This document shows positions 25,596 to 34,064 of a DNA stretch of 64,000 nucleotides, piece after piece. The notes under the pieces are model-generated. The model was not told where the DNA came from, did no database searches, and saw nothing but the letters and a program-made list of their open reading frames with translations. Origin of the DNA: Sphingobacterium olei (GTDB lineage Bacteria; Bacteroidota; Bacteroidia; Sphingobacteriales; Sphingobacteriaceae); NCBI RefSeq assembly GCF_005048855.1, contig NZ_SUME01000006.1, positions 248,001 through 312,000 of the forward strand, read 5' to 3'. Within the stretch, counting starts at the first letter, position 1. Every line of letters begins with the position of its first letter. The position numbers and the translations under genes are program-made.

Positions 25596-26765
25596 TTATC
25601 GTCTTGATGACCCGGATGATCTTGTCGCACCACCGCCGCCAGAACTTCCTCTTGATGAACTTCCGCTAGACATAGAGGATCCACTGCTTCTGCTCGGAGG
25701 AGGACTTTGTGAAACACCGCTGTTAGATGATCTAGACGGAGTAGAAGATGCCGGTGGAGGAGTCGAATTTCGCTGCGGCGTCGATTCCGTACGTCTAGAT
25801 GATGCTGGAGGCGTAGTCGACGTTCTTGTACCGGTGGTAGAAGTCCGCGTTCCGTTCGGTGCAGTCGAAGTACGCGTACCATTATTAGGAGAACCTATCG
25901 TAGCTCTTCTGCCGTCTGTTGTATTTCTCGACCCAACCGCAGAGCGTGTTGTTCCGTTCGTTGTTCTTGTAGTACCTACGCGTGTTCCAGTTGTTGTTCT
26001 CGAAGAACTAACACCTTCTGTATTACGCCTTGAACCGCTTCTAGTACCAGTGACAATACGTCCATTTGCATTGCGGCTTACTGCACTATTTGATCTTACA
26101 TTAGAACTTCGTGCCCTTGTATTAAATCGATCTCTTGAAACAGATCTTTCCGATACACGTGAAGATCGGCCACCATATCCGTAGCTTGGAAAGCCACCAT
26201 ATCCGTATCCGTAATATGGATGCCCCCAACTGTTATAGAAGGAATTGTGTCCCCAAAATCCGCCATAACCGAAACCGCCATAGCCCCATCCCATTCCATA
26301 ATAAGGGTTTCCCCATCCCATTCCGAAGTATGGACTGCCCCATCCCATGCCCATAGACCAGCCAGATCCCCATCCCCAATTGGAGAATCCTAATCCAAAT
26401 CCACCGTAACCATACCAAGGGTCAAAAAAAGGATCATAATAGCCCATACCTGGAGTCGCATAATAAAAGCGGTTGATCCGATTCGCGTATTCTAAATCTT
26501 CATACTCACCCTCCATATATTCTTGATCAGAATATTCGTCAGCGTAATATCCGTTTTGATTTGCCACTGATTCTTCTTCCACATAATTTTCATCTGTATA
26601 ATAATAATCAGGACTTTGATAAGTTGCTTCGGCAATAGCTTGGGATTGATTGTTGTATACATCATCCTTGTATGCTATTTGCTTACTAGCGGAACAGGAA
26701 CTAAGTGCCGCAACAAGTGCCAATGCCCATCCGCCTATTAATAATCTATTTGTTTTTATTTTCAT
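25596..26765 (-). CDS. Gly/Tyr- and Ser/Arg/Thr-rich lipoprotein of unknown function
   Basis: A 389-residue low-complexity lipoprotein. A signal with lipobox LSSC (about residue 24) is followed by an acidic Tyr-rich stretch (about 35-95). Next comes a Gly/Trp/Tyr/Phe-rich region (about 105-200) with repeated MGWG, YGG and GYGG units. A basic Ser/Arg/Thr/Asn-rich tail fills the rest (SRDRFNTRAR, then TTGTRVGTTRTT-like repeats) and ends in RSSGSSRR. No enzymatic domain is visible. Composition suggests a disordered surface or envelope-associated protein. Its placement beside an OmpP1-like gene and divergent from proS, as I recall, is common in this phylum. Because of the repeats, the opposite strand is also open for about 200 codons. 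Confidence 0.75.
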   Translation of the reverse strand: MKIKTNRLLIGGWALALVAALSSCSASKQIAYKDDVYNNQSQAIAEATYQSPDYYYTDENYVEEESVANQNGYYADEYSDQEYMEGEYEDLEYANRINRFYYATPGMGYYDPFFDPWYGYGGFGLGFSNWGWGSGWSMGMGWGSPYFGMGWGNPYYGMGWGYGGFGYGGFWGHNSFYNSWGHPYYGYGYGGFPSYGYGGRSSRVSERSVSRDRFNTRARSSNVRSNSAVSRNANGRIVTGTRSGSRRNTEGVSSSRTTTGTRVGTTRTTNGTTRSAVGSRNTTDGRRATIGSPNNGTRTSTAPNGTRTSTTGTRTSTTPPASSRRTESTPQRNSTPPPASSTPSRSSNSGVSQSPPPSRSSGSSMSSGSSSRGSSGGGGATRSSGSSRR

Positions 26766-26961
26766 GATAATCTTTCCTTCCAGAGTCTTTAGATAATCCA
26801 GTCTTATTTTATTATCTTAGACGCAGTTTTTAAATCAGGGTTTAACGCCGTTTAACAAAAATATAAATAAAATCTTAATTTAATTTTTGCCCTGTCCAAG
26901 AAGCATTATAAAAAACGGGAATCTATAACATATTGTTACAAAATAAATAGTAAAAATCTAA

Positions 26962-28434
26962 ATGAGTAAAGGAATAACAAGCCGTAGTGAGGATTATTCG
27001 CAATGGTATAATGATTTAGTAATTAAAGCAGATTTAGCTGAATACTCCGCGGTGAGAGGGTGTATGGTCATTAAACCCTATGGATATGGAATATGGGAAA
27101 GAATGCAGGCTATCTTAGATAAAAGATTTAAAGAAACAGGTCATAGTAATGCCTACTTCCCACTATTTATTCCCAAGTCTTTTTTCTCAAAAGAAGCTTC
27201 ACATGTAGAAGGATTTGCGACAGAGTGCGCCGTAGTGACACATTACCGTCTAAAAAATGACGGTAATGGCAATATCATTGTGGACGAAGATGCAAAATTA
27301 GAAGAAGAATTAATTGTTAGACCGACTTCCGAAACGATTATTTGGAATACCTATAGAGGTTGGATAGAATCGTATAGAGATCTTCCTATTTTAGTAAATC
27401 AATGGGCCAATGTGGTAAGATGGGAAATGCGTACGCGTTTGTTTTTGCGGACGGCTGAATTCTTATGGCAAGAAGGCCATACAGCACATGCTACGGAGCA
27501 AGAAGCTATTGAAGAAGCAGAACGCATGTTGGATGTCTATTCCGAATTTGCCGAAAATATATTAGCGGTACCGGTAATCCGTGGCCGCAAGACCGAGAAT
27601 GAGCGATTCGCCGGAGCTTTGGATACCTATTGTATCGAAGCGTTAATGCAAGATGGAAAAGCATTGCAGGCGGGAACCTCCCATTTCTTAGGTCAGAATT
27701 TTGCAAAGGCTTTCGACGTGAAGTTCACGTCTAGAGAAGGAAAACTAGAGCACGTTTGGGCTACTTCATGGGGCGTATCCACTCGTTTGATGGGGGCACT
27801 AGTGATGGCACATTCGGATGACCAAGGACTAATACTACCTCCTAAATTAGCGCCAATTCAAGTCGTAATTGTGCCAATTTTCAGAACAGAAGAAGAGAAA
27901 GAAACGATAGATGCCTTCGTCGATAACCTGATGGCGGAGCTCAAAGGGATAGATATATCGGTTAAATTTGACGATCGGGATACACAACGCCCAGGGTTTA
28001 AATTTGCGGAATGGGAATTGAAAGGGGTGCCTCTACGTGTGGCGATCGGTGCTCGTGATATGCAAAACGGGACAGTGGAATTGGCTCGACGTGATACCCA
28101 AACCAAGGAGACGGTTGCGCAGGAAGGCCTTTCCGCGAAAATAGAAAGCCTATTGGATGAAATTCAGGTCAATATCTATCAAAAGGCACTTAAATTTAGA
28201 GACAGTCATATTACGGAAGTGAATTCTTATGATGAGTTTAAAGAGATCCTTGAAACAAAAGGTGGATTTATTTCTTGTCATTGGGACGGCACCGTAGAAA
28301 CGGAAAAACGTGTAAAAGAAGAAACGAAAGCTACTATTCGATGTATTCCGTTGGACAACAAAGAGGAAGAGGGAATCTGTATTTTTACGGGTAAACCATC
28401 TGTACAACGTGTACTTTTTGCGAAAGCATATTAG
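26962..28434 (+). CDS. proS: Prolyl-tRNA synthetase (archaeal/eukaryal-like type)
   Basis: Charges tRNA-Pro with proline. At 490 residues, without the inserted editing domain of the long bacterial form, it belongs to the ProS type 3 group. It has the class II motifs AYFPLFIPKSFF, RPTSETIIWNTY, WEMRTRLFLRTAEFLWQEGH (motif 2), AGTSHFLGQNFAKAF, and WATSWGVSTRLMGALVMAH (motif 3). An anticodon-binding domain and the C-terminal zinc-ribbon-like extension follow, ending in FAKAY. It is transcribed divergently from the lipoprotein gene. A short heptamer repeat follows directly after the stop. Confidence 0.96.
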   Translation: MSKGITSRSEDYSQWYNDLVIKADLAEYSAVRGCMVIKPYGYGIWERMQAILDKRFKETGHSNAYFPLFIPKSFFSKEASHVEGFATECAVVTHYRLKNDGNGNIIVDEDAKLEEELIVRPTSETIIWNTYRGWIESYRDLPILVNQWANVVRWEMRTRLFLRTAEFLWQEGHTAHATEQEAIEEAERMLDVYSEFAENILAVPVIRGRKTENERFAGALDTYCIEALMQDGKALQAGTSHFLGQNFAKAFDVKFTSREGKLEHVWATSWGVSTRLMGALVMAHSDDQGLILPPKLAPIQVVIVPIFRTEEEKETIDAFVDNLMAELKGIDISVKFDDRDTQRPGFKFAEWELKGVPLRVAIGARDMQNGTVELARRDTQTKETVAQEGLSAKIESLLDEIQVNIYQKALKFRDSHITEVNSYDEFKEILETKGGFISCHWDGTVETEKRVKEETKATIRCIPLDNKEEEGICIFTGKPSVQRVLFAKAY

Positions 28435-28436
28435 AT

Positions 28437-28482
28437 TAGTGACCGGTGACTAGTGATTTGTTACTGGTGATTAGTGGTTAGT
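28437..28482. repeat. Degenerate heptamer tandem repeat after proS
   Basis: Six units plus a partial one, with a 7-base period and consensus close to TAGTGAT, begin 3 bases after the proS stop. Units read TAGTGAC, CGGTGAC, TAGTGAT, TTGTTAC, TGGTGAT, TAGTGGT and TAGT. The stretch fills most of the gap before the next gene. Confidence 0.75.
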
Positions 28483-28503
28483 CAAAAATAAAACGGGATA
28501 AAT

Positions 28504-29298
28504 CTGAAGACAACGAGAATACTTATTTTAGGCTGTGGTTGGGTAGGAGCGGATTTCGCTGTCCAATGCCGAAATCGGGGAATAGAAGTATGGGCTAGTA
28601 CAACGAATACAGATAAGTGTTATCGTTTAAAAAGCGATGGTATTTTTGCGTTCCTCAAGGATTTTGACGTTGACAAGAGTGTGCCGGATTTTTTGCCCGA
28701 TACATTTGATTATATTTTGACAAGTGTTCCCGCCAGTTCAAAAAACACGATCGAGACCGTATCGCGACGATTTGATAACGTTTTGAGTGTTATTAGCCTG
28801 TTGCAATACGGCAAACATATTTTCTTGAGTTCGATTGGTATATATCCTCATATTGAAGGACGGATCGATGAGGATTTCAACGATCAGGAAACTTTAAATC
28901 CTTTACTCTTTCTAGCAGAAGAAAAGATGACATCGCTGTCGCAGACGATCGTGTTCCGGTTGGGCGGGCTTTTCGGAAAGAATCGAATATTTGCCAAGTA
29001 TTTTGCTGGTAAAATCTGTACAACAGGTGAACAACCCGCAAATTTTGTTCATCTACAAGATGTGATACAGCTTGTTTTCCTGGCTTTCGCTATGGATTTC
29101 GAACATAGGTTGTTTAATATTGTTTGTCCTGAACACCCATCAAAAAAAGAAGTGATAGTCGCATCAGCCGCCAAATATGGATACGAGTTACCCACATCTT
29201 TTGAACCTGAGCAGACGACACAAAAAATAGTATCTTCTGATCGCGTCATTCAAACGTTAGAATATACATTTTTGTACCCTTCTCCTTTAAATTTTTAA
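28504..29298 (+). CDS. NAD(P)-binding epimerase-like oxidoreductase (YeeZ-type), unusual start
   Basis: A Rossmann-fold protein resembling the YeeZ/NAD-dependent epimerase group. The nucleotide-binding motif RILILGCGWVGADFA precedes a conserved S-T-T turn at the end of strand 2 (EVWASTTNT), then FDYILTSVPAS and IFLSSIGIYP. No ATG, GTG or TTG occurs in frame upstream of the glycine motif; the first GTG (28681) would delete the whole nucleotide-binding site. The codon at the expected position is CTG (28504), giving M-K-T-T-R before the motif. Either CTG is used as start or the original ATG has mutated. About 264 residues. The substrate is unknown. Confidence 0.75.
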   Translation: MKTTRILILGCGWVGADFAVQCRNRGIEVWASTTNTDKCYRLKSDGIFAFLKDFDVDKSVPDFLPDTFDYILTSVPASSKNTIETVSRRFDNVLSVISLLQYGKHIFLSSIGIYPHIEGRIDEDFNDQETLNPLLFLAEEKMTSLSQTIVFRLGGLFGKNRIFAKYFAGKICTTGEQPANFVHLQDVIQLVFLAFAMDFEHRLFNIVCPEHPSKKEVIVASAAKYGYELPTSFEPEQTTQKIVSSDRVIQTLEYTFLYPSPLNF

Positions 29299-29325
29299 TA
29301 CTTTTAAGCATTCAAACTGAAAGCT

Positions 29326-30471
29326 ATGGCATATAAATTTGCAACAAAGGCTATCCATGCCGGTCAACATGCAGACCCCAGCACAGGGGCGGTAATGACA
29401 CCTATATATCAGACCTCTACTTACAAGCAGGCCTCTCCCGGAGATCATAAAGGTTTTGAATACTCGAGGGGTACTAATCCCACCCGCAAGGCGTTGGAAG
29501 ATTGTTTAGCCGCACTCGAAAACGGTCAATTTGGATTAGCATTCTCTAGTGGTATGGCGGCGACAGATTGTGTGTTGCGTTTGTTAAAACCTGGAGATGA
29601 AGTTGTAACAGGAGACGACTTATATGGTGGGTCGTACCGTATATTCACGAAAGTGTACGAACAGTATGGGATCAAATTTGTCTTCGTGAATACATCCGAC
29701 AGTGAAGAAGTTCGTCGCGGGATAACCGAAAAGACAAAATTAATCTGGGTTGAAACACCAACGAATCCGACGTTGAAATTGGCAGACATAGCGGAAATTG
29801 GTAAAATTGCGAAGGAAAACAATATATTATATGTTGTCGACAATACATTCGCTTCTCCATACTTACAGAATCCGTTGGATTTAGGCGCGGATATTGTCAT
29901 GCATTCGGCTACAAAATATATAAATGGACATTCCGATGTGGTAATGGGGGCCCTAATCTTAAATGCTGAAGACCTATATAAACAATTGTTCTTCTTTTAT
30001 AACGCAGTAGGTGGTACGCCCGGTCCGCAAGATTCTTTTTTGGCATTGCGGGGAATCAAAACGTTGCACTTACGGATGCAGGCACATTGCGAAAATGGAC
30101 GAAAAGTGGCTGAATTCTTGAAAAACCATCCAAAAATAGAGAAAATCTACTGGCCAGGGTTTGAAGACCATCCAGGCCATGATATTGCGAAGAAGCAAAT
30201 GAAAGATTTTGGTGGCATGATTTCCATCGTATTAAAAGACGCTGATCTACAGGAAACCTTTCGGATCGCTTCGCGGTTTACCGTGTTTACCCTGGCTGAA
30301 TCACTGGGAGGGGTCGAGTCTTTAATCAACCATCCGGCTACGATGACGCACGGTTCGATCCCCAAAGAAGCACGGGAAAAAGTGGGTGTAGTAGATAATT
30401 TATTGCGTTTATCGGTGGGAATAGAAGATGCGGAAGACCTGATCGAAGATTTGAAACAGGTATTGTCTTAG
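29326..30471 (+). CDS. Trans-sulfuration PLP enzyme (cystathionine gamma-synthase/lyase family)
   Basis: A 381-residue Cys/Met-metabolism enzyme of the MetB/MetC/Mgl family. Features are KAIHAGQHADPSTGAVMTPI, the YSRGTNPTRKALE substrate loop, AFSSGMAATD for PLP phosphate binding, ETPTNPTLKLADI, the PLP lysine K197 in MHSATKYINGHSDV, and SLGGVESLINHPATMTH near the C terminus. It makes or cleaves cystathionine in methionine/cysteine metabolism. The sequence alone does not tell gamma-synthase from gamma-lyase or beta-lyase. The gene starts 27 bases after the YeeZ-like gene on the same strand. Confidence 0.92.
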   Translation: MAYKFATKAIHAGQHADPSTGAVMTPIYQTSTYKQASPGDHKGFEYSRGTNPTRKALEDCLAALENGQFGLAFSSGMAATDCVLRLLKPGDEVVTGDDLYGGSYRIFTKVYEQYGIKFVFVNTSDSEEVRRGITEKTKLIWVETPTNPTLKLADIAEIGKIAKENNILYVVDNTFASPYLQNPLDLGADIVMHSATKYINGHSDVVMGALILNAEDLYKQLFFFYNAVGGTPGPQDSFLALRGIKTLHLRMQAHCENGRKVAEFLKNHPKIEKIYWPGFEDHPGHDIAKKQMKDFGGMISIVLKDADLQETFRIASRFTVFTLAESLGGVESLINHPATMTHGSIPKEAREKVGVVDNLLRLSVGIEDAEDLIEDLKQVLS

Positions 30472-30472
30472 A

Positions 30473-30539
30473 GTGTAAAGGTGTAAAGTTGAATTCACGA
30501 CTTAACTCCTTAACAACTTCACCTTCTAACCCCTTAACA
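30473..30539. repeat. Degenerate octamer repeat before the DUF2400 gene
   Basis: Eight 8-base units fill the gap between two genes: GTGTAAAG twice, then TTGAATTC, ACGACTTA, ACTCCTTA, ACAACTTC, ACCTTCTA and ACCCCTTA. The later units vary around a common AC-CTTA pattern. In one frame it is open and creates a false TTG-initiated extension of the following gene. Confidence 0.65.
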
Positions 30540-31316
30540 ATGCCAGATTTTAATATTAAAAACTTTTTAGATACAAAGGTGATGGAGTACAATCGACCTG
30601 CTTTCATCACCCACGATCCGATCTGTGTTCCCCATCTGTTTTCAAAGAAGCAGAATATCGAAATAATGGGCTTTTTTGCATCTATACTGGCTTGGGGGCA
30701 ACGGAAGACCATTATTAACAAATGTAAGGAGCTGATCGACCGCATGAATGGAGACCCGTATCATTTTATTCTCAACCACAAGGACGAAGACCTCAAAAGC
30801 CTGCTGGGATTCAAGCACCGCACTTTTAACGATACCGACTTACTTTATTTTATTTCGTTTTTTCAGTATCATTATCGTCGCTTTGATTCGTTGGAAGATG
30901 CCTTTTTAATAGGGCAGGAGGGGACTCAAGCGATTTCTGTAGAGACGGCTTTAAACGAATTTAAAAACTATTTCTTTTCCTTGCCTGATTATCCTTTAAG
31001 AACACGCAAACATATCAGTTCACCGCTTCAAAAGTCAACATGTAAGCGCCTCAATATGTTTCTTCGTTGGATGGTGCGCAAAGATGAAAATGGTGTCGAC
31101 TTTGGAATTTGGAACCGTATTTTACCCAGTCAATTGATTGCGCCCTGCGATGTCCATGTCGAACGCGTGGCACGCAAATTTCATTTGATCACTTTGGAAA
31201 AAGTGAATTGGAAAACGGCAATCGAACTGACAGAAAACCTAAGGTTATTGGATCCGCAAGATCCTGTCAAATACGATTTCGCGCTATTTGGATTAGGCGT
31301 GGAACGGGAAATGTAA
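30540..31316 (+). CDS. TIGR02757/DUF2400 family protein
   Basis: A 258-residue cytoplasmic protein of the TIGR02757 (DUF2400) family, common in Bacteroidota and of unknown function. Recognisable segments are FLDTKVMEYNRPAFITHDPI, MGFFASILAWGQRKTIINK, RLNMFLRWMVRKD and GIWNRILPSQLIAPCDVHVE. The C-terminal helical arrangement resembles a HhH-type DNA glycosylase fold, but I see no supported activity. I start it at the ATG at 30540; the frame extends upstream only through repeat sequence. Its stop and that of the convergent acetyltransferase gene are one base apart. Confidence 0.88.
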   Translation: MPDFNIKNFLDTKVMEYNRPAFITHDPICVPHLFSKKQNIEIMGFFASILAWGQRKTIINKCKELIDRMNGDPYHFILNHKDEDLKSLLGFKHRTFNDTDLLYFISFFQYHYRRFDSLEDAFLIGQEGTQAISVETALNEFKNYFFSLPDYPLRTRKHISSPLQKSTCKRLNMFLRWMVRKDENGVDFGIWNRILPSQLIAPCDVHVERVARKFHLITLEKVNWKTAIELTENLRLLDPQDPVKYDFALFGLGVEREM

Positions 31317-31317
31317 T

Positions 31318-31752
31318 TTACAAGAGTTTAAACATCTCTTTGTGCGGGCCGATTCCGGGAATATCAAATTCATCCGACATAAACTCAAAACCTAATTTTT
31401 CATAGAAAGGAAAGGCGACCGATCGGGCATTGAACCACAGGTAATCTACCTGTAATTGCGTTTTTAAATGCAATTCTGCAGCTCTCAAAAGATCTCCGGC
31501 ATAACCTCTCCGCAGATGGTCGGGATGTGTAGCCATACCCCTTAGCCGGTAGCCGGCTTTAGGTAATTTACCGTGATTTTCTTTCATGCAGGTCAGTACA
31601 CAAACTAACCTGTCGCTGTCGTCAAAATACCCCATATGGAAGGTTGTCGGCAGGAGATCATGATCAAAGATACATTGATCTTCTGAAAGTCCGCTACGTA
31701 GTACAAGCGAACGTAACGGTAGTGTCTGTTCAGGTTGTATAAAACGGATCAT
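31318..31752 (-). CDS. GNAT-family N-acetyltransferase
   Basis: A 144-residue single-domain GNAT protein. The acetyl-CoA loop is RLRGMATHPDHLRRGYAGDLL (Q/RxxGxG/A-like, residues about 67-87), and the terminal strand has NARSVAFPFYEKLGFE. It transfers an acetyl group to an unknown amine. Its ATG overlaps the stop of gapA by four bases (ATGA), so translation is probably coupled to gapA. This is the third gene in a lipoprotein-gapA-acetyltransferase unit. Confidence 0.85.
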   Translation of the reverse strand: MIRFIQPEQTLPLRSLVLRSGLSEDQCIFDHDLLPTTFHMGYFDDSDRLVCVLTCMKENHGKLPKAGYRLRGMATHPDHLRRGYAGDLLRAAELHLKTQLQVDYLWFNARSVAFPFYEKLGFEFMSDEFDIPGIGPHKEMFKLL

Positions 31753-32747
31753 CTTTTGCTCAACTTATCCAAGATATCGACCAATCGGTTGGAGTAGCCA
31801 AATTCATTGTCATACCAGCCGACCACTTTAACCAGTCTGCCTACGATAGACGTAAGCTGTGCGTCAAATACGCAAGAATATGGATTGTTGATGATGTCGA
31901 CAGATACAATCGGATCTTCGGTATAATACAAAACGTCCTTTAGTTCGTGCATTGCTGCTTCTCTAAATTTAGCGTTGATTTCGGCTACCGTCGTTTTTTT
32001 TGAAAGTGTACATGTGAAATCAGTAAGCGATCCATTGAGTACCGGTACCCGGATACCGGCCCCCCCTAATTTACCTTCTAAGTGCGTAAATACATTTGTG
32101 ATGGCCTTAGCTGCTCCGGTAGTTGTCGGGATAATGGAAGAGGAAGCTGCCCGCGCTCTACGGAGATCCCGATGAGGAGAATCATGCAGATTTTGATCGC
32201 CTGTCATCGAATGTACAGTCGTAATATACCCATCTTGAATCTGCCAATTTTCATCTAATATCTTTACTAATGGAGCCACATTATTGGTGGTGCAGCTGGC
32301 ATTTGAAAAGATAGGCGCATTCCAGTCAAAATCACAGTCGTTTATGCCCAACACGACAGTAGGAATTTCCTTGTCAGCAGACGGTGCAGAGATAATGACC
32401 TGTTTCGCTCCCGCCGTTAGGTGTTGACTAGCCTTTTCTTTTGTTGTAAACAAACCGGTAGACTCTATGACGACATCGATATTCAGCTCTTTCCACGGCA
32501 AATCCGTTGGATTTTTAATGTTGAGCGTGCTGATACTGTGCGCATCAACACGAATACTATTCTCTGTATAGCTCACTGTCCCCGGAAAGGCGCCATGAAC
32601 AGAATCGTATTTGAACAAATGGGAGAGTGTCTTCGCATCCGTGAGATCATTAATGGCCACCACTTCTACATTTTCAATTCCCCTCGTGATTAGATTCCGT
32701 AACGTATGCCTACCGATACGTCCGAAACCATTTATGGCAATTCTCAT
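31749..32747 (-). CDS. gapA: Glyceraldehyde-3-phosphate dehydrogenase, class I
   Basis: A 332-residue GAPDH of normal length. It has the NAD motif INGFGRIGR, an aspartate (D34, INDLTD) favouring NAD over NADP, the catalytic C152 in SNASCTTN, HSMTGDQNLHDSPHRDLRRARA with the general-base histidine, and GWYDNEFGYSNRLVD at the end. It converts glyceraldehyde-3-phosphate to 1,3-bisphosphoglycerate in glycolysis. The ATG follows directly on the TAA of the upstream lipoprotein gene, and its own stop overlaps the downstream GNAT gene. A second, longer GAPDH gene lies at 39076, so the two may be used in opposite directions of the pathway (inference). Confidence 0.95.
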   Translation of the reverse strand: MRIAINGFGRIGRHTLRNLITRGIENVEVVAINDLTDAKTLSHLFKYDSVHGAFPGTVSYTENSIRVDAHSISTLNIKNPTDLPWKELNIDVVIESTGLFTTKEKASQHLTAGAKQVIISAPSADKEIPTVVLGINDCDFDWNAPIFSNASCTTNNVAPLVKILDENWQIQDGYITTVHSMTGDQNLHDSPHRDLRRARAASSSIIPTTTGAAKAITNVFTHLEGKLGGAGIRVPVLNGSLTDFTCTLSKKTTVAEINAKFREAAMHELKDVLYYTEDPIVSVDIINNPYSCVFDAQLTSIVGRLVKVVGWYDNEFGYSNRLVDILDKLSKR

Positions 32748-33398
32748 TTACTTCGTGTATAAAGTAATGATTTCATTGATGTTTTTATCACCTTCCCAAT
32801 ACGATTGAAGTTTACCATTCACATCGTAAACATAATTTGCTGGGAATTGACTTGGTACATGGAATTTTTGAATAAAGTCTTGATTTCTGTCGTACAGTAC
32901 CTGTACATTTGGCTTATCTACCAATTCTTTTGCAAATGATTCTAAGAATGTGGCCATTAATGCCGGGTCATTCATCGATACAAAATAAAGGTTGATATCT
33001 TTGAGTTTATTGTAATTTTTAGCGAGCGCAGCAGCTTCGTCGCGGCAATGATGACATCCCGGATCAAAAAGTACAAAGATGGTTTTCTTTCCTTTCGGAA
33101 GGTCTGCATTTGTGAATGAAACTCCCGATTTTACTTTATAAAAAGTGAAAGGGGGTATATTTGGAATTGGATCCGCTGTTTTTACAGCAGCGGTAGACAC
33201 CTCCTTTTGAGAATCTATGGCCGGTTCTACGGCGTGATTATGATCTGCGTGACTGTGTTCGTGACCTTCGTGACTGTGGTCGTGTCCGTCATGTCCATTT
33301 ACTGTTGTAGGTTCCTTAGGATTTGCGTTATTCGTACAAGCTCCAAATGCCAGCGCACTTCCAAGTGCAAGATATGTTATGATTTTTACGTTCTTCAT
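32748..33398 (-). CDS. Thioredoxin-fold lipoprotein (TlpA-like) with His-rich segment
   Basis: A 216-residue envelope protein. It starts at the ATG at 33398 (MKNVKIITYLALGSALAFG), giving a lipoprotein signal that ends in ACTNN; the frame extends upstream only to a TTG. A His/Asp/Glu-rich stretch (GHDGHDHSHEGHEHSHADHN) follows the lipid anchor and could bind metal such as zinc, nickel or copper. The thioredoxin-like domain has the redox motif CHHC in FVLFDPGCHHCRDEA, then PSQFPANYVYDVNGK with the cis-proline region. It probably reduces or forms disulfides outside the cytoplasm. It abuts gapA with no gap, which is an odd pairing. Confidence 0.82.
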   Translation of the reverse strand: MKNVKIITYLALGSALAFGACTNNANPKEPTTVNGHDGHDHSHEGHEHSHADHNHAVEPAIDSQKEVSTAAVKTADPIPNIPPFTFYKVKSGVSFTNADLPKGKKTIFVLFDPGCHHCRDEAAALAKNYNKLKDINLYFVSMNDPALMATFLESFAKELVDKPNVQVLYDRNQDFIQKFHVPSQFPANYVYDVNGKLQSYWEGDKNINEIITLYTK

Positions 33399-33494
33399 GC
33401 GAATACGGTGTTGAAATTTAAGCAAAGCTAAAAAAAATATGCTTTCTAATAAGCGAAGATTACTTTTTTGATATCCATTTGATAAATTGGGTTT

Positions 33495-33998
33495 TTATGC
33501 AATCCTTTTTCCTAAAATTTTTAAACTCCGTTCTTGACCATCCAATTCTGCTATATGAGGTAACGTGGCCCAGTCTTCAAAACCAAAATGTTCGAACAGT
33601 TTCAAACTAGGCTCATTATGTGCAAAAATAAATGCAAGCAACGTCTTTATTCCGAATTTTGGTGCTTGATCCATACTATACTGTAGTATTTGTTTTCCCA
33701 GACCTTTTCCCCTCACATTCGTGTCTAGATAGATGCTTATCTCCACAGTGGCATCATAAGCCGGACGTCCATAAAAGGACTGGAAGCTCACCCAACCCAT
33801 AGTTTGGTTATCGGCATCCTGTACAATCCACAAGGGTCTTTTTGAAGGACTGTGTTCATCAAACCATTTTTGACGACTGTCTACGGTCACCTGTTCCGTA
33901 TCTGCGGTGACCATTCGTGAAGTTATAGTTGTATTATATATTTCTACGATTCTTTCTAAATCGCTGTATGTGGCATCCTTGAATGTCAGATTTTTCAT
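33495..33998 (-). CDS. GNAT-family acetyltransferase, phosphinothricin acetyltransferase-like
   Basis: About 167 residues from the ATG at 33998 (MKNLTFKDATYSDLERIVEI); the frame extends upstream only to a TTG. The sequence follows the Pat/Bar-type GNAT pattern: IVEIYNTTITSRMVTADTE, GWVSFQSFYGRPAYDATVEI, IYLDTNVRGKGLGKQIL (acetyl-CoA loop), and FAHNEPSLKLFEHFGFE. Members acetylate phosphinothricin, methionine sulfoximine or other small amines. Actual substrate unknown. It stands alone on the minus strand. Confidence 0.85.
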   Translation of the reverse strand: MKNLTFKDATYSDLERIVEIYNTTITSRMVTADTEQVTVDSRQKWFDEHSPSKRPLWIVQDADNQTMGWVSFQSFYGRPAYDATVEISIYLDTNVRGKGLGKQILQYSMDQAPKFGIKTLLAFIFAHNEPSLKLFEHFGFEDWATLPHIAELDGQERSLKILGKRIA

Positions 33999-34064
33999 TA
34001 TTATTTTTCGGCTTTTGTACGAGCTGTCCGACAAAGATATACAATACTTTTTTGTTGAAATCTC

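Noticed and set aside
25573..26184. A 203-codon plus-strand frame rich in Val, Pro, Leu and Asp
   Set aside because: It lies entirely antisense to the Gly/Ser-rich lipoprotein gene, has no recognisable motif, and its composition is what the reverse complement of Ser/Arg/Thr codons gives.
30489..30539. TTG-initiated N-terminal extension of the DUF2400 protein
   Set aside because: The extension is the translated octamer repeat (SLTTSPSNPLT); the ATG at 30540 gives the expected family N terminus.
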